Assembly: GCF_001905725.1 (NCBI RefSeq)
Contig: NZ_LIWB01000007.1
Location: 124,001-188,000, forward strand
Direction: 5' to 3'
Source of the DNA: Streptomyces sp. CB02400
GTDB lineage: Bacteria; Actinomycetota; Actinomycetes; Streptomycetales; Streptomycetaceae
Length of the DNA stretch: 64,000 bases
Positions 1 through 8,815 of the stretch are shown piece by piece. The notes beneath the pieces are model-generated. The model searched no databases, was not told where the DNA came from, and saw only the letters and a list, made by a program, of their open reading frames with translations. Within the stretch, counting starts at the first letter, position 1, and each line of letters begins with the position of its first letter. Position numbers and translations under genes: made by a program.

Positions 1-1318
1 CGTCGCCGTGGTTCTGGAGGCCGATGTGGCCCTGTGTCAGGCTGCGTGCCGGGTCGGTGTTGGTGAAGTCGTTGATCTTCCGGCCGTTGAGGAAGACCTC
101 CAGCCGCTCTCCGGTGACGCGGATCTCGTACGTGTTCCACTCACCCGGCGGATTCAGCGCCGCGTCGCGCGCGGCGAGGTCGGCGGACCGGAATCCGTAC
201 ACGGCTCCCGTGGTGCGGTCGGCCGCGTCGGTGGCGTCGATCTGGATCTCGTAGCCGTTGTCCACCGCCGACCAGGGGTCGTCGGACGCCGGGAAGCCGA
301 TGAAGACACCGGAGTTGTCGTCCCCGCTCGCCCTCCAGTCCAGTTTCAGGGAGTAGTCACCGGTGAACTCCTCGGCGTCGTACCAGAAGAGGCCCAGTCC
401 GCCGTGCGAGGTGAGGGTGCCGTCGGCCAGGGTGAAGCCGCCCGGTCCCGCCTGCTTCCAGCCGGTCGTGCCGGTGCCGTCGAACAGGGGTGTGTAGCCG
501 GTCTCCGGGCGGCAGTCGGCCTGGGTGGTGCCGGCGGCCCAGCGGATGCCTCCGAGCAGGTGCCGGCGGAAGGCGGGGTCGGCGTAGGACTCCTCGGTGT
601 GGCCGCCACCGGTGTAGAAGGCGCGGCCACCGGCGTAGTCCTTGCACCAGGCGATCGGGTGGTCGCCGGACATGGAGCCGCCGGAGTAGCTGGACTCGTC
701 CAGCGAGGCCAGGACGTGGGCGGTGGTGCGGGGGTTGGTGCGGTAGTTGTACCACTCGTCGGTGCGCTGCCAGGTGCCGGCGAGGTGCGCGGTGGCGTCG
801 TGCGCCCGGTCCTCGACCTCGACGGTCGCGGGCTGGATGGCGGGGTGGGACTGGAAGAGGGCGCCGGCCAGTCCTTCGTAGAAGGGCCAGTCGTACTCGG
901 TGTCGGCGGCGGCGTGGATGCCGACGTATCCGCCGCCGGTGCCGAGGTACTGCTCGAAGGCGGTCTGCTGGGCGGGGCCCAGGACGTCGCCGGTGGTCGA
1001 CAGGAAGACCACGGTCCGGTACTGCGCCAGGTTGGCGGTGGTGAAGGCCGCCGGGTCCTCGGTGGCGGTGACGGTGAAGTTGTTCGCCGCTCCGAGGTCG
1101 CGCAGGGCCGTGACGCCCTCGTCGATCGAGGAGTGGCGGAAGCCCGCCGTCCGGGAGAAGACGAGGATCTTGTACGCCGGGTCGGCCGCCGCGGTGGCCG
1201 TGCGGTCCGCGGTGTCGAGGGCCGCAGGTGCGGTGCCGGGCAGGGCCGCGGCCTGGGGTGTCAGGCAGAGCACGGCGCCGGCACACAGGCTGAGCGCTGT
1301 CTTGAGCAGGGTGCGCAT
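1..1318 (-). CDS. Secreted ThuA domain / DUF1080 (3-keto-disaccharide hydrolase-like) protein, partial
   Basis: Open frame running off the left edge, so the C-terminus is missing (439 codons visible). The N-terminus is a signal peptide (MRTLLKTALSLCAGAVLC). A ThuA-like glutamine-amidotransferase fold follows at about residues 45-265 (KILVFSRTAGFRHSSIDEG; GGGYVGIHAAADTEYDW; a GGGHTEESY stretch). From about residue 275 there is a concanavalin-like DUF1080 domain (LFDGTGTTGWKQAG, YEIQIDATD, NPPGEWNTYEI). The ATG at 1318 has a perfect AAAGGAGG ribosome site overlapping the stop of the upstream PQQ dehydrogenase gene, so the two are probably co-translated. ThuA and DUF1080 domains occur in sugar catabolism; the substrate here is unknown. 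Signal peptide and domains are read directly; the role is inferred. Confidence 0.9.
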   Translation of the reverse strand, partial: MRTLLKTALSLCAGAVLCLTPQAAALPGTAPAALDTADRTATAAADPAYKILVFSRTAGFRHSSIDEGVTALRDLGAANNFTVTATEDPAAFTTANLAQYRTVVFLSTTGDVLGPAQQTAFEQYLGTGGGYVGIHAAADTEYDWPFYEGLAGALFQSHPAIQPATVEVEDRAHDATAHLAGTWQRTDEWYNYRTNPRTTAHVLASLDESSYSGGSMSGDHPIAWCKDYAGGRAFYTGGGHTEESYADPAFRRHLLGGIRWAAGTTQADCRPETGYTPLFDGTGTTGWKQAGPGGFTLADGTLTSHGGLGLFWYDAEEFTGDYSLKLDWRASGDDNSGVFIGFPASDDPWSAVDNGYEIQIDATDAADRTTGAVYGFRSADLAARDAALNPPGEWNTYEIRVTGERLEVFLNGRKINDFTNTDPARSLTQGHIGLQNHGD

Positions 1319-1335
1319 CGTGGGTCGCCTCCTTT

Positions 1336-4194
1336 CTACGGCAGGGTCCACTTCTGGTTGGGTCCGGTGTGGCAGGTCCACAGGTGGACCGGCGTACCGT
1401 CGTTCCACGTACCGCCCGAGGCGTCCAGACACTTGCCGGACTGCGGGTTGCGGACCGTGCCGTCCGGCTGGGCCGCCCACTTCTGCGCCCCCGTCCCGTT
1501 GCACGTCCACAACTGGATCCGCGTACCGTCCGCACTCCCGCCACCGGACACGTCCAGACACTTGCCCAACGCCCTCAACGAGCCGTCGTCGGCCACCGTC
1601 CACCGCTGCGCCGCCGACGCGTTGCACGTCCAGATCTGCACCTCCGTACCGTCCGCCGTACCCGCGTTGTCCACGTCCAGACACTTGCCGTTCACCCCCC
1701 TCACCTCACCCGTGCGGGTGCCGCCGGTGGAGGTGGTGAAGGAGAACTCGTCCACGTCGAACAGGGCGCCGCTGCCGCCCTTGAAGACGAGGTACAGGGT
1801 GGTGGTGCCGGCCGGCCGGCCGGTGAGGGACGCCGTGACGTCCTGGAAGGTCTCCCAGCCGCCGGTGACCGGCACGGTGGCCGTGCCGAGCAGGGTGCCG
1901 GCCGGGGAGCCCGCGCGGACTTCGAGGGTGCCGCCGCTGCCCGCCGAGGAGACGCGGGCGGTGAAGCCGGTGGCGTTGTCGAGGCTGTAGGGCGTGAAGG
2001 AGATCCAGTCGCCGTCGTGGATCTCGCCGACCGTCCTGCCGCCGTGCGCGGGTGCGTGGTTGACGACCTGGACGCCGGCGGAGTCGCCGTAGTGCTCGGC
2101 CTGCCGGTGGCTGGGCTGGGTGATGTGCTGGTCGTGCGCGGTGAGCGCGGGCTGGCCGTTCGCGCCGTTGTCGGTGTACTCGGCGTCGATGACGCCGAAG
2201 ATGTTGGCGTTGGGGTCGTGTTCGCCGTCGGCCAGGGTGTGCAGGGTGCCGGTGCAGCCGGTGGCCGAGGTCTGCGGGTGGCCGTGGCTGTCGTGACCGA
2301 TGATGAAGGTGACCTTCACCTTGGCGCAGTCGACCGTGCCGTCCTCCGGGTCGGTGACCGTGACCTTGAAGGGGATGGCGGCGCCGAAGTCGTAGATCCG
2401 TCCGTCGGCGGGTGTGTCGAGTCGTACGGTCGGGGCGGTGTTGCCGACGGTGATCTGGACGGAGGCCGTGGCGGACTTGCCGGTGGGGTCGGTGACCTTC
2501 AGCGTCGCGGTGTACTGGCCGTTGGCGGTGTAGGTGTGGGACGGGTCGGCCGCGGTGGAGGTGGCGCCGTCACCGAAGGTCCAGGCGTGGGTGAGCGCGC
2601 CCCCGTCCGGGTCGGAGCTGCCGGCCGAGGAGAAGCCGACGGTGAGGGGTGCTGTGCCGGAGGTGGTGTCCGCCTCGGCCTGGGCCACCGGGGCGCGTCC
2701 GCCGGTCACGTGCTCGATGCGGTACAGGGCGGAGTTGGCGTCGCCGTTGAAGTAGCCGGTGCCGTAGTCGAGGACGTAGAGGGCGCCGTCCGGGCCGAAG
2801 GCCATGTCCATCACCTGGGTGCCCGCCCAGGGGAAGGCGTTGACGGCCTGCACGCTTCCGTCGCCGCCGGTCTCGATCCGTTTGATCCAGCGGCGGCCGA
2901 ACTCGCCGGCGAAGAAGTCGCCGTCGTACTCGGCGGGGAACTTCACCTCGGAGGTGGAGTTCGCGTCGTACCGGTAGACGGGTCCGCCCATGGGCGACTC
3001 GGATCCGTTGCCGAACTCGGGGACGGAGGCGCCGTCGTAGGGGATCCAGGCGGGCTGGGCGGGCGGCAGGTCGGTCAGGCCGGTGTTGTGCGGCGAGGTG
3101 TTCTTCGGTGCCGCGCAGTCGAAGGCCGCGCCCGAGGCGCCGGCGGCGAAGTCGTAGTCGACGTAGGCGTCGTTCTCGCCGGTGCAGTAGGGCCAGCCGA
3201 AGTTGCCCGCCCTGGTGATCCGGTTGAACTCGACCTGCCCGCCGGGGCCCCGGGAGGCGTTGGCGGTGCCCGCGTCCGGGCCGTAGTCACCGACGTAGAC
3301 GGTGCCCGTGGCCTTGTCGACGCTCATCCGGAAGGGGTTGCGGAAGCCCATCGCGTAGATCTCGGGCCGGGTCCTGGCGGTGCCGGGCGCGAAGAGGTTG
3401 CCCGCCGGGATGCCGTAGGTGCCGTCGGGGTTCACCTTGATCCGCAGGATCTTGCCGCGCAGGTCGTTGGTGTTGCCCGAGGAACGCTGGGCGTCGTAGG
3501 CGGGGTTGCGGGAGGTCCGCTCGTCGATGGGGGTGTAGCCGTCCGAGGCGAAGGGGTTGGTGTCGTCGCCCGTCGACAGGTACAGGTTGCCCGCCGCGTC
3601 GAAGTCGATGTCGCCGCCGACGTGACAGCACAGGCCGCGGGAGGCGGGCACGTCGAGGATCTTCTTCTCGCTCCCCACGTCGAGGGTGCCGTCGGTCCGC
3701 AGGACGAACCGGGACAGCCGGTTGACGCCGTCGAACGGGGTGAAGTCGGATGCCGTTCCGTCGGCGGGGGCGTCGCCTGCCGGGGTGTTCGACTCGGGGG
3801 CGTAGTACAGGTAGACGAAGCGGTTGGTGGAGAACCCGGGGTCGGCCGCGACGCCCTGCAGGCCCTCCTCGTCGTGGCTGTAGACGTCCAGTCTGCCCGC
3901 CACGGTGGTGGTGCCGACCGCGTCGGTCCGTCGCAGGGTGCCGTCGCGCGAGGTGTGCAGCACCGAGCGGTCCGGCAGGACGGCCAGGGTCATGGGCTCG
4001 CCCGTTTCGGCCACGCCCTTGGCGAGGGTGACCTGCTGGAAGTCCTCGGCCGCCGCGGCTGCGCCGCCGGGTCCGGCCGGGGCGGCGGCGGGGGCCCCGG
4101 CGGCCGGGCCCACGGGCAGCGCCAGGCCCATGGCACACGCCACGGCCGTCAGCAGCATGCGGACACGTCTGTGTCCGAGCGGTTTCGTGCGCAC
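1336..4194 (-). CDS. Secreted PQQ-dependent sugar dehydrogenase with PKD, CBM6-like and ricin-B lectin domains
   Basis: Protein of 952 aa. A signal peptide (about 1-35) is followed by a glucose/sorbosone dehydrogenase beta-propeller (about 50-490; DEEGLQGVAADPGF, GNLYLSTGDDTNPF, GFRNPFRMSVD). A PKD domain follows (about 500-585; AWTFGDGATST), then an Ig-like stretch, a CBM6-like domain (about 690-820), and a C-terminal ricin-B/CBM13 lectin with three QxW-type repeats (AAQRWTV, GAQKWAA, NQKWTLP). The GTG at 4194 has GGAG eight bases upstream. The enzyme probably oxidises sugars outside the cell while lectin modules hold it to polysaccharide. It is the first gene of a two-gene unit with the ThuA/DUF1080 gene, 17 bp downstream. 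Exact substrate is not visible. Confidence 0.92.
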   Translation of the reverse strand: MRTKPLGHRRVRMLLTAVACAMGLALPVGPAAGAPAAAPAGPGGAAAAAEDFQQVTLAKGVAETGEPMTLAVLPDRSVLHTSRDGTLRRTDAVGTTTVAGRLDVYSHDEEGLQGVAADPGFSTNRFVYLYYAPESNTPAGDAPADGTASDFTPFDGVNRLSRFVLRTDGTLDVGSEKKILDVPASRGLCCHVGGDIDFDAAGNLYLSTGDDTNPFASDGYTPIDERTSRNPAYDAQRSSGNTNDLRGKILRIKVNPDGTYGIPAGNLFAPGTARTRPEIYAMGFRNPFRMSVDKATGTVYVGDYGPDAGTANASRGPGGQVEFNRITRAGNFGWPYCTGENDAYVDYDFAAGASGAAFDCAAPKNTSPHNTGLTDLPPAQPAWIPYDGASVPEFGNGSESPMGGPVYRYDANSTSEVKFPAEYDGDFFAGEFGRRWIKRIETGGDGSVQAVNAFPWAGTQVMDMAFGPDGALYVLDYGTGYFNGDANSALYRIEHVTGGRAPVAQAEADTTSGTAPLTVGFSSAGSSDPDGGALTHAWTFGDGATSTAADPSHTYTANGQYTATLKVTDPTGKSATASVQITVGNTAPTVRLDTPADGRIYDFGAAIPFKVTVTDPEDGTVDCAKVKVTFIIGHDSHGHPQTSATGCTGTLHTLADGEHDPNANIFGVIDAEYTDNGANGQPALTAHDQHITQPSHRQAEHYGDSAGVQVVNHAPAHGGRTVGEIHDGDWISFTPYSLDNATGFTARVSSAGSGGTLEVRAGSPAGTLLGTATVPVTGGWETFQDVTASLTGRPAGTTTLYLVFKGGSGALFDVDEFSFTTSTGGTRTGEVRGVNGKCLDVDNAGTADGTEVQIWTCNASAAQRWTVADDGSLRALGKCLDVSGGGSADGTRIQLWTCNGTGAQKWAAQPDGTVRNPQSGKCLDASGGTWNDGTPVHLWTCHTGPNQKWTLP

Positions 4195-4221
4195 GGAAGT
4201 CTCCAGGAATATGGGGGGTGG

Positions 4222-4244
4222 CGGCAGGCCACGGTGGCCTGCCG
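4222..4244. promoter_or_regulatory. 23-bp perfect palindrome in the leader of the PQQ dehydrogenase gene
   Basis: Two 11-bp arms (CGGCAGGCCAC and its complement) flank a single central base, 28 bp upstream of the GTG start. Further upstream is a second, smaller palindrome, TTCACGTGAA, at 4340-4349. Either could bind a sugar-responsive repressor, or the larger one could fold as an mRNA hairpin in the 5' leader. The symmetry is exact; the function is inferred. Confidence 0.45.
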
Positions 4245-4439
4245 TGAAGGAGTACGGGCGCGCGCCGTCGCGCCGTCGAACACCGGACCGTCATCCCGGA
4301 CAGGGTTATGACCGGTCCATTTCAAGGAAGTTAGCGGGCTTCACGTGAACGCGTAACCCCTTTCGCGCACAGTCCCGCGTCTTCTTCCTCGCATGAGACA
4401 AAGTGCCGGTGCCGCGCCGTGGGCCCGGGTCGCTTCGGC

Positions 4440-4966
4440 CGAGGACCGGAGAACCCGTCGGCCGAGCTCGCGGCAGTACGGGGCATCCGGGTGCGTGAAG
4501 AGCCGATACGGCCGGTGCAGGCGATACCGGCGGCGTACTCGCCGTCCGCGCACTGGCCCTTGTGGTGGCCGTGTCCGAAGTCGCCGCCCTTGGGCAGGGC
4601 GCCCCGGTTGTCGCCCCGGTCGAACCAGACCGTACGGCCGCTCGTGCCGGTGATCCCGCCGGGCACGGCCTTCGCGCACAGGGCGGCCGGGACGGCGGCG
4701 CCGCGGACGCTGTACCCGGTGGGGAATCGGCTCTCGGAACACTGGAGTTCGGTGCATCCGGAGGCCCAGTCACCGCCGGGACGTGCCGCTCGCCCTCGAC
4801 CGCCTCGTGCCCGCCGCTCGGGTCCCACAACGGCCCGGCGTGGTGGTCGGCGTCCTCGTCCGCGCCGCCGGTGCCGTTCCAGGTGCCGCCGGCACCGTGC
4901 CAGTTGCCGGACCGCAGTTTGAACCGGTCACCGTCCCGGTCGTCATCGCGACGTATTGATTGTCAT
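4440..4966 (-). pseudogene. Remnant of a secreted Cys-containing protein, at least two frameshifts
   Basis: No intact frame, but one protein can be followed through three frames. It begins with DRFKLRSGNWHGAGGTWNG and HHAGPLWDP near 4960-4820. It shifts to GGDWASGCTELQCSESRFP and TVWFDRGDNRGALPKGGDF near 4775-4560, then shifts again to HPDAPYCRELG near 4490. The start and any signal peptide are missing. The composition resembles secreted Streptomyces carbohydrate-active or lectin-like proteins, but the family cannot be named without a search. The stretch fills the otherwise gene-free gap between the PQQ gene and the O-acetyltransferase gene. Confidence 0.6.
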
Positions 4967-5090
4967 GCGAGCCTCATAATGCGGGACAGGGGCGCCGCGG
5001 TCCGGGCGAAGGCATAGGCTCGGTGCGCGCGGCCGACCGAGGGCGCGTCGGGCCCGGGCCCTGGAGTTGGACGAACGGAGCCGTTCCGCT

Positions 5091-5693
5091 GTGACGCACG
5101 CGCACGAGGAAGAGGTCCTGGCCCGGATCGCCAAAGGGCTCGTCTACACCGAGTCGGAAGCGGCCTTCCAGGCTCCCCTGCGCCGCACCGAGCAGATCTT
5201 CGAGTACAACCACACCCCACCGGGTGAGACGGAGAAGCGCCGGTCGCTGCTCGTCGCGATCCTCGGGTCGGTCGGTGAACGCACGGTGCTGCTGCCGCCG
5301 TTCCACGCCGGGTTCGGCAGCAACGTCCACATCGGCGACGACTTCTTCGGGAACGTGAACCTCACCTTCGTCGACGATGTCGACATCCGCATAGGCGACG
5401 GTGTGATGATCGCTCCGAGCGTGACCCTGACCACGACGGGACACCCGGTGCACCCCTCACGACGCACCGACTTCGGGCGGTTCTCGGAGCCGATCGTGAT
5501 CGAGGACAAGGTGTGGATCGGCAGCAACGCCGTTGTCCTGCCCGGCGTCCGCATCGGATACGGGTCGGTCATCGGCGCCGGCAGTGTCGTCAGCCGCAGC
5601 GTTCCCCCGATGACCGTCGCGCTCGGCACCCCTTGCCGCGTGGTCCGCGCCATCACCGACGAGGACCTGGCCACACGCACCGCCGAAGGGTAG
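5091..5693 (+). CDS. Maltose/galactoside O-acetyltransferase-like protein (left-handed beta-helix)
   Basis: 200 aa, the usual length for the LacA/Maa family. Hexapeptide-repeat turns run through the C-terminal two-thirds (GSNVHIGDDFFGNVNLTFVD, IGDGVMIAPSV, VWIGSNAVVLPGVRIG, VIGAGSVVSRSVP). The acetyl-transfer histidine lies in TTTGHPVHP. The family moves an acetyl group from acetyl-CoA to sugar hydroxyls in the cytoplasm. A TTG 24 bases upstream is in frame, but the GTG at 5091 follows CGGAG at good spacing, so it was chosen. It is convergent with the methyltransferase gene, 61 bp away. The acceptor sugar is unknown. Confidence 0.88.
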   Translation: MTHAHEEEVLARIAKGLVYTESEAAFQAPLRRTEQIFEYNHTPPGETEKRRSLLVAILGSVGERTVLLPPFHAGFGSNVHIGDDFFGNVNLTFVDDVDIRIGDGVMIAPSVTLTTTGHPVHPSRRTDFGRFSEPIVIEDKVWIGSNAVVLPGVRIGYGSVIGAGSVVSRSVPPMTVALGTPCRVVRAITDEDLATRTAEG

Positions 5694-5754
5694 GCGGCGT
5701 CGTCCTGCCGTGAGTCGGTGCCTTGCGCTTCACAGCCGCTCCGGTCGGAGACGG

Positions 5755-6570
5755 TCAGCGGTGGGCCTCCTCGGGTTTCCGGCCCCAGACGGTCAGCAGG
5801 CCGGCGGACAGCGCGGCGCACTCGTCGGAGTCCAGGTACCGGACCGCGGCGTCGACGGCGGCGTCGTCGACCAGGCCGGTGGCGAGCATCGCCGCTCTGC
5901 TCCGCTCCCAGGTGTCCGCCCAGAAGCGGCTGATGGGACTGCCGGGCAGCAGCGGCGGCACATGCATCTCGGCGGCGACACGCACGAGCCCCGCCCCGCG
6001 CAGCAGTCGGGGATACGACGGCACCCAGGAGACATCGGTGCCGATGGTCTCCCGCAGCCCCTGCCACATCGCCCGCATCACCACCGTGTACGGCGTGCCG
6101 GGCGCCCGGTCGCTCGTCAGGTCGACCGCGTCACCGAGCACCAGCACACCGCCGGGCTCGACGAGTCCGGCCAGTGCCGTGATCAGACGTTCACGCTCGG
6201 GCAGGTGCATCAGCACGAAGCGCGCGTGGACGAGCCGGAACCGGCCGGGGGCGAAGTCCGGGGCGGTGATGTCGGCCTCCAGCACGTCGAGCCCCGGCAC
6301 GGGCCGCTCGGTGAGGAAACGGACGTCGCGGTCCACGGCGAGCACGCTCGTCACCCCGGCCTCGTCCAGCAGCCGGCGGGAGACCGTGCCCGTTCCTGCA
6401 CCCACGTCGAGGCAGCGCCATCCCGGGCCGGCCCCGAGTGACCGCAGCCGCGCCAGGGTGATGTCGTCGTAGGCGAGGGCGCCGCAGTCGATGCGCTCGT
6501 CCTCGTGCGGCTGTCCGGGGCGGAAGACGTCCTCGCCGTACCGGCCGTGCCCGCGCGGTCCGGCGGTCAC
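5755..6570 (-). CDS. Class I SAM-dependent methyltransferase
   Basis: 271 aa. The SAM-binding glycine loop is CLDVGAGTGTV (about 51-61), followed by an acidic residue in LAVDRD and motif II/III-like FRLVHARFVLMHLPE and VEPGGVLVLGDAVD. It belongs to the UbiE/Coq5-like class; the acceptor is not predictable. The GTG start has no clear ribosome site of its own and overlaps by four bases (GTGA) the stop of a 32-codon open frame that does have one. Translation by coupling is therefore likely. The substrate-binding C-terminal half is intact. Confidence 0.85.
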   Translation of the reverse strand: MTAGPRGHGRYGEDVFRPGQPHEDERIDCGALAYDDITLARLRSLGAGPGWRCLDVGAGTGTVSRRLLDEAGVTSVLAVDRDVRFLTERPVPGLDVLEADITAPDFAPGRFRLVHARFVLMHLPERERLITALAGLVEPGGVLVLGDAVDLTSDRAPGTPYTVVMRAMWQGLRETIGTDVSWVPSYPRLLRGAGLVRVAAEMHVPPLLPGSPISRFWADTWERSRAAMLATGLVDDAAVDAAVRYLDSDECAALSAGLLTVWGRKPEEAHR

Positions 6571-6665
6571 GTCGCCGCCCGCGTGACGCCGGGAGTGCCG
6601 TCCCCGGCGCGTTCCGGCGCCCGGCCGGCGGAGGACTTCGGCGGCGGGTCGTCGGACTGTTCCAT
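6567..6665 (-). CDS. Possible 32-aa upstream open frame coupled to the methyltransferase
   Basis: ATG at 6665 preceded by GAGG at about 10 bases. The frame encodes 32 residues starting MEQSDDPPPKSSAGRAPE and stops in a GTGA overlap with the methyltransferase start. It has no recognisable domain and could be a leader peptide or simply a translational entry site. It could also be the N-terminus of an older, longer methyltransferase separated by a frameshift. Evidence is limited to the ribosome site and the overlap. Confidence 0.35.
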   Translation of the reverse strand: MEQSDDPPPKSSAGRAPERAGDGTPGVTRAAT

Positions 6666-6808
6666 GGCCGGACCTCGTTCACGCGGTGGACGGTGCCGGG
6701 CGGCCCGTCGCGGGACCGCCGCCCCACCGATCCTCCACCGGGACCCGCCGGGACGGCCGAGGCGCGCCGCGCCTGGGCCGATCGGCCCTCCGGAGACCCC
6801 TTACGGGC

Positions 6809-8512
6809 TCAGCCCTCGGGAACGCGCAGGGCCAGGAGGGCCACGTCGTCGTCGTTGTCGGCGGGGCGGACACGGTGGAGCAGTTGGTCGGTGAACGAGG
6901 TGAGGGGGCGGTGGGCGAGGGCGGCGGCGTGCCGGCACAGCCGGTTCAGCCCCGTGTCGATGCTCTGGCCGGGCGCTTCGATGAGGCCGTCCGTGTACAG
7001 CACCAGGGTGGACCCCGGCGGGAGCAGCGCTGTGGCGTCGGGGCGCCGCAGGCCCGTCTGGGTGCCCAGGAGGATGCCGTGGCCGTCGGTGAGGTAGCTC
7101 GACAGGCCGTCTCTGCTGATCAGCAGCGGTGGAGGGTGGCCCGCGTTGGTCCAGGACAGCCGCCAGTGACCGTCGTGGGCCGTTTCGATCCGACCGAAGA
7201 TCATGGTGGCCATGGTGACGTCGGTGATGTGCTGGATCGCCTCGTCGAGCCGTTCGACGATGCGGCTGGGGGGTTCGTGCTGGGACCAGGCGTAGGCGCG
7301 GAGCATGTTGCGGACCTGTGCCATGCCGGCCGCCGCCTCCAGGTCGTGGCCGACGACGTCGCCGATGGCCAGGGCGGTGGACGCGTCGGCCAGGGGGAAG
7401 GCGTCGTACCAGTCGCCGCCGACATGTGAGGCGTCGGGTGCCGGCAGGTAGCGGACGGCCATCTCCAGGCCCTGAACACCCGGCATCTGGGGCAGCAGGT
7501 GGTTCTGCATGGTCTCGGCCACCTTGCGCTGACGCTGGTAGAGGCGGGCGTTGTCCAGGGCGAGGCCGGCCCGGCGCGCGATGTCCTCGATCAACGGAAG
7601 GTCCGCGGGGGCGAAGGCCGCCGGGGTCTCGGTACGGCCCAGGGTCAGCGCGCCCAGGACCGCGCGCGGGCCGCGGATGGGCGCGATGGCCGCGGAGTGC
7701 ATCCCCGTGGCGTGGAACAGACGGCCCTGCTCGACCGCGATGCCGGAATCCGGTGTCCCCTGGTAGGTCTGCGGACCGGCCAGGGTGGAGGCGACCCCGC
7801 GCAGGGCTCTGGACAGGGGCATCCGGGATTCCTCGGGGATCGGCGACATCGGTCCCTGCAAATCCTCGTGCCGCACCAGCGTGTCGCCCTCGGCGTGGAC
7901 CACTACGGTACGCCACACCTCGTCACGTTCGATGATCAGGTCGACGACCACCCAGTCCGCCAGCCGGGGCACGACCAGGGCCGTCAGCCGCCGCAGCGCC
8001 TCGTCGACGTCGAGGGTGGAGGTGAGCTGCGCGGTGGTCTCGGCCAGCAGTGCCAGCCGTTGCAGTTCCGACAGCGACCGGGCCGTCGGCTCCGGTCGCG
8101 GGCCGGTGTCCCTCGGGTGCTCGGGAGTGTGGAAGACGACGAGTGTGGCGGCTCGGCGGTCGCCGAGGCCGTACGGGGTGATCAGCCAGGAGATCGGCAG
8201 CACCGAACCGTCGGCGCGTGCGAAGTACTCCTCGTCGCCCTGGGCCGGGCGTCCGGCGTGGAACGCCTGTCGCATCGCGCATTGGGTCCTCGGCAGCTGC
8301 TGCCCCTCCGGGCCCCGGTGCAGCAGGTCGTGCGCGTCATGGCCGAGGAGCTCCGCTGCGGGCCGGCCCAGCAGTTCCTCGGCGCGGGCGTTGACGGCGA
8401 TGATGCAGCCCTGCTCGTCGACGACGTAGGCGCCGGTGCCGATGGCTTCCAGCGTGGCGGAAGCGGCCGCCACGGACAGCCCGTGGACCTCCCCGCGCTC
8501 CGACCCTGTCAT
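6809..8512 (-). CDS. PAS-GAF-PP2C (SpoIIE-type) serine phosphatase
   Basis: 567 aa. The N-terminal PAS domain (about 15-130) contains IGTGAYVVDEQGCIIAVNARA. A GAF domain spans about 150-310. The PP2C/SpoIIE phosphatase domain (about 335-567) has metal-site motifs GGDWYDAF, AIGDVVGHD, LVLYTDGLIE and NDDDVALLALR. Such proteins dephosphorylate anti-anti-sigma factors in partner-switching cascades in response to redox or small ligands. The ATG at 8512 has an ideal AAGGAGG site; the frame stays open far upstream, but that part is antisense to other genes. No anti-sigma partner lies beside it. Confidence 0.92.
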   Translation of the reverse strand: MTGSERGEVHGLSVAAASATLEAIGTGAYVVDEQGCIIAVNARAEELLGRPAAELLGHDAHDLLHRGPEGQQLPRTQCAMRQAFHAGRPAQGDEEYFARADGSVLPISWLITPYGLGDRRAATLVVFHTPEHPRDTGPRPEPTARSLSELQRLALLAETTAQLTSTLDVDEALRRLTALVVPRLADWVVVDLIIERDEVWRTVVVHAEGDTLVRHEDLQGPMSPIPEESRMPLSRALRGVASTLAGPQTYQGTPDSGIAVEQGRLFHATGMHSAAIAPIRGPRAVLGALTLGRTETPAAFAPADLPLIEDIARRAGLALDNARLYQRQRKVAETMQNHLLPQMPGVQGLEMAVRYLPAPDASHVGGDWYDAFPLADASTALAIGDVVGHDLEAAAGMAQVRNMLRAYAWSQHEPPSRIVERLDEAIQHITDVTMATMIFGRIETAHDGHWRLSWTNAGHPPPLLISRDGLSSYLTDGHGILLGTQTGLRRPDATALLPPGSTLVLYTDGLIEAPGQSIDTGLNRLCRHAAALAHRPLTSFTDQLLHRVRPADNDDDVALLALRVPEG

Positions 8513-8815
8513 CGTGACCTCCTTGCCGGCCGGGCCGACGCCCCGCCCGCCGCCCGTGTGCCCAGCCGCATGTGCCTTCTCCTGCTTTCCCGCCTTCCCC
8601 GTATGCCCAAGCGTGTGAATATCCCACGTCGTCCGACGTCTACCGGTGAAGTTCGCTCCGGTGAAGCCGGGCAGGGGCACCGCGCTTGACGCGCTCGACT
8701 TGCCTGGCGCCCGGGAACCCGCGCGGAAAAATGACGGGCGTCCGCTGTGCCCCGGAGGTAGCGTCCCGGTGACATGGTTCGGGGGGTACCGCTCCCGGAA
8801 GGACGGAGACGGAGC
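8513..8815. promoter_or_regulatory. Divergent promoter region with a 14-bp palindrome
   Basis: 303 bases between the phosphatase gene and the DUF2087 gene, holding no credible gene. ACGTCG-TC-CGACGT at 8625-8638 is a perfect inverted repeat, next to the AT-richer stretch GTGTGAATATCCC. This is a plausible operator or promoter for one or both genes. No convincing -35/-10 pair could be fixed. Confidence 0.35.

Noticed and set aside
8..1990. 660-codon plus-strand open frame
   Set aside because: Antisense shadow of the ThuA/DUF1080 and PQQ dehydrogenase genes, low-complexity Gly/Val/Arg composition, caused by high GC.
1369..4311. 980-codon plus-strand open frame
   Set aside because: Antisense to the PQQ dehydrogenase, no domain, composition typical of a GC shadow frame.
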